A stretch of 64,000 bases of DNA from NCBI RefSeq assembly GCF_000252995.1, contig NC_015761.1:2666001-2730000 (forward strand), written 5' to 3'. A program made the translations under genes and the position numbers. This stretch comes from Salmonella bongori NCTC 12419 (GTDB lineage: Bacteria > Pseudomonadota > Gammaproteobacteria > Enterobacterales > Enterobacteriaceae). The notes under the pieces were generated by a model, which did no database searches, had not been told where the DNA came from, and was given only the letters and a program-made list of their open reading frames with translations. The first letter of the stretch is position 1. Every line of letters starts with the position of its first letter. Positions 63,196 through 64,000 of this stretch are shown one piece after another.

Positions 63196-64000
63196 CTACG
63201 CTACTGGAGCCGTTCCAGTTTGATTTTATGGTGAACGCCCTTATGGTTTCGGTCATTGTAGCGATTCCCTGCGCCCTGCTATCCGTATTTTTAGTATTAA
63301 AAGGCTGGGCATTAATGGGCGACGCTATGAGCCATGCCGTATTTCCCGGGGTCGTGCTGGCGTATATCATCGGTATTCCCCTGGCGATTGGCGCTTTTAT
63401 TGCCGGGCTATTTTGCGCGATCGCGACCGGTTATCTGGACGACAACAGCCGTATCAAACGTGATACGGTAATGGGTATCGTCTTTTCAGGCATGTTTGGC
63501 GCAGGCCTGGTGCTCTACGTCTCTATTGAATCGGAAGTGCATCTGGATCATATTCTGTTTGGCGATATGCTGGGCGTATCGCTGGGGGATATTGTACAAA
63601 CGGCGATAATTGCGCTGGGTATTGCGCTCATCATCGGACTGAAATGGAAAGATCTTCTGTTACACGCTTTTGACCCACACCAGGCAAAAGCCAGCGGTCT
63701 GAATATTCCTCTACTGCATTATGGCCTGCTGTGTATGATTGCGCTGACTATCGTTGCCACGCTGAAATCGGTGGGGATTATTCTGTCGATCTCTTTGCTC
63801 ATCGCCCCTGGCGCGATAGCCATTTTGCTGACGCGACGCTTTGCGCACGCGCTGGGAATAGCGGTCAGCCTGTCAATAATTACCGCCTTTTTGGGCGTGT
63901 ATCTGTCATTTTATCTTGATAGCGCACCTGCGCCGACTATTGTTGTCTTATTTGCCATCGTATTTATTGTCGCGTTTACTTACTCAACATGGCGCGACAG
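63186..64000 (+). CDS. sitD: Mn/Fe ABC transporter permease SitD (3' truncated by window edge)
   Basis: ATG 63186 opens MFLTTLLEPFQFDFMVNALM, and the frame stays open to the last base (271 codons), reading LKGWALMGDAMSHAVFPGV, the same family block as SitC. Paralogous ABC-3 permease; it probably forms a heterodimer with SitC. The final residues lie outside the window. Confidence 0.94.
   Translation, partial: MFLTTLLEPFQFDFMVNALMVSVIVAIPCALLSVFLVLKGWALMGDAMSHAVFPGVVLAYIIGIPLAIGAFIAGLFCAIATGYLDDNSRIKRDTVMGIVFSGMFGAGLVLYVSIESEVHLDHILFGDMLGVSLGDIVQTAIIALGIALIIGLKWKDLLLHAFDPHQAKASGLNIPLLHYGLLCMIALTIVATLKSVGIILSISLLIAPGAIAILLTRRFAHALGIAVSLSIITAFLGVYLSFYLDSAPAPTIVVLFAIVFIVAFTYSTWRD

Overview
The window is a chromosomal segment of an enterobacterium, almost certainly Salmonella enterica. 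Gene order is the enterobacterial backbone gabT-gabP-csiR ... stpA ... nrdHIEF-proVWX ... emrRAB-luxS-gshA ... csrA-alaS-recX-recA ... srl-norRVW-hypF-hydN-hyc-hyp-fhlA. After fhlA-ygbA the sequence runs directly into sitABCD, the manganese/iron transporter at the edge of Salmonella pathogenicity island 1, where E. coli would continue to mutS. Proteins look like close orthologues of E. coli K-12 proteins, with a few Salmonella-type gains and losses. I cannot name the serovar.

Layout. 1-7.9 kb: end of the GABA catabolic operon (gabT partial, gabP, csiR), stress and envelope genes (ygaU/kbp, yqaE, ygaV-ygaP), a small DUF2158-like gene, the H-NS paralogue stpA, an AT-rich gap, alaE, ygaC, ygaM. 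7.86-8.5 kb: a deletion scar joining the 3' ends of two formerly divergent genes (a MocR-type regulator and a carboxymuconolactone-decarboxylase-like gene). 8.66-16.2 kb: class Ib ribonucleotide reductase (nrdHIEF, two NrdR boxes) and the ProU glycine betaine transporter. 16.3-24.9 kb: an intact ygaY-type MFS transporter, a ygaZ remnant, emrRAB, luxS, the sRNA gene micA, gshA, yqaA, yqaB. 24.9-25.9 kb: one tRNA-Ser and four tRNA-Arg(ACG) genes read leftward, with two 135-bp elements that each carry a copy of the tRNA 3' end. 26.1-33.0 kb: csrA, alaS, recX, recA (with SOS box), pncC, mltB.

33.2-38.3 kb: glucitol operon srlAEBD-M-R-Q, with an ERIC element before srlR. 38.3-42.6 kb: norR and the divergent norVW nitric oxide reductase genes with three NorR boxes and a sigma-54 promoter. 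42.7-60 kb: the formate hydrogenlyase regulon: hydN-hypF, hycABCDEFGHI, hypABCDE and fhlA, with sigma-54 promoters. Hyc proteins form the hydrogenase-3 membrane complex, Hyp proteins build its NiFe(CN)2CO site, HycI trims HycE, FhlA activates and HycA restrains. 60.1-64 kb: ygbA behind an NsrR-like palindrome, then sitABC and most of sitD behind MntR- and Fur-like sites.

Most of the window is well-known core genome. I did not find a convincing new multi-gene system. The least-explained items are the mocR/CMD scar, the tRNA-3'-end repeats, a possible 25-codon leader ORF flush with alaE, and a small gene lying beside repeated sequence before stpA.
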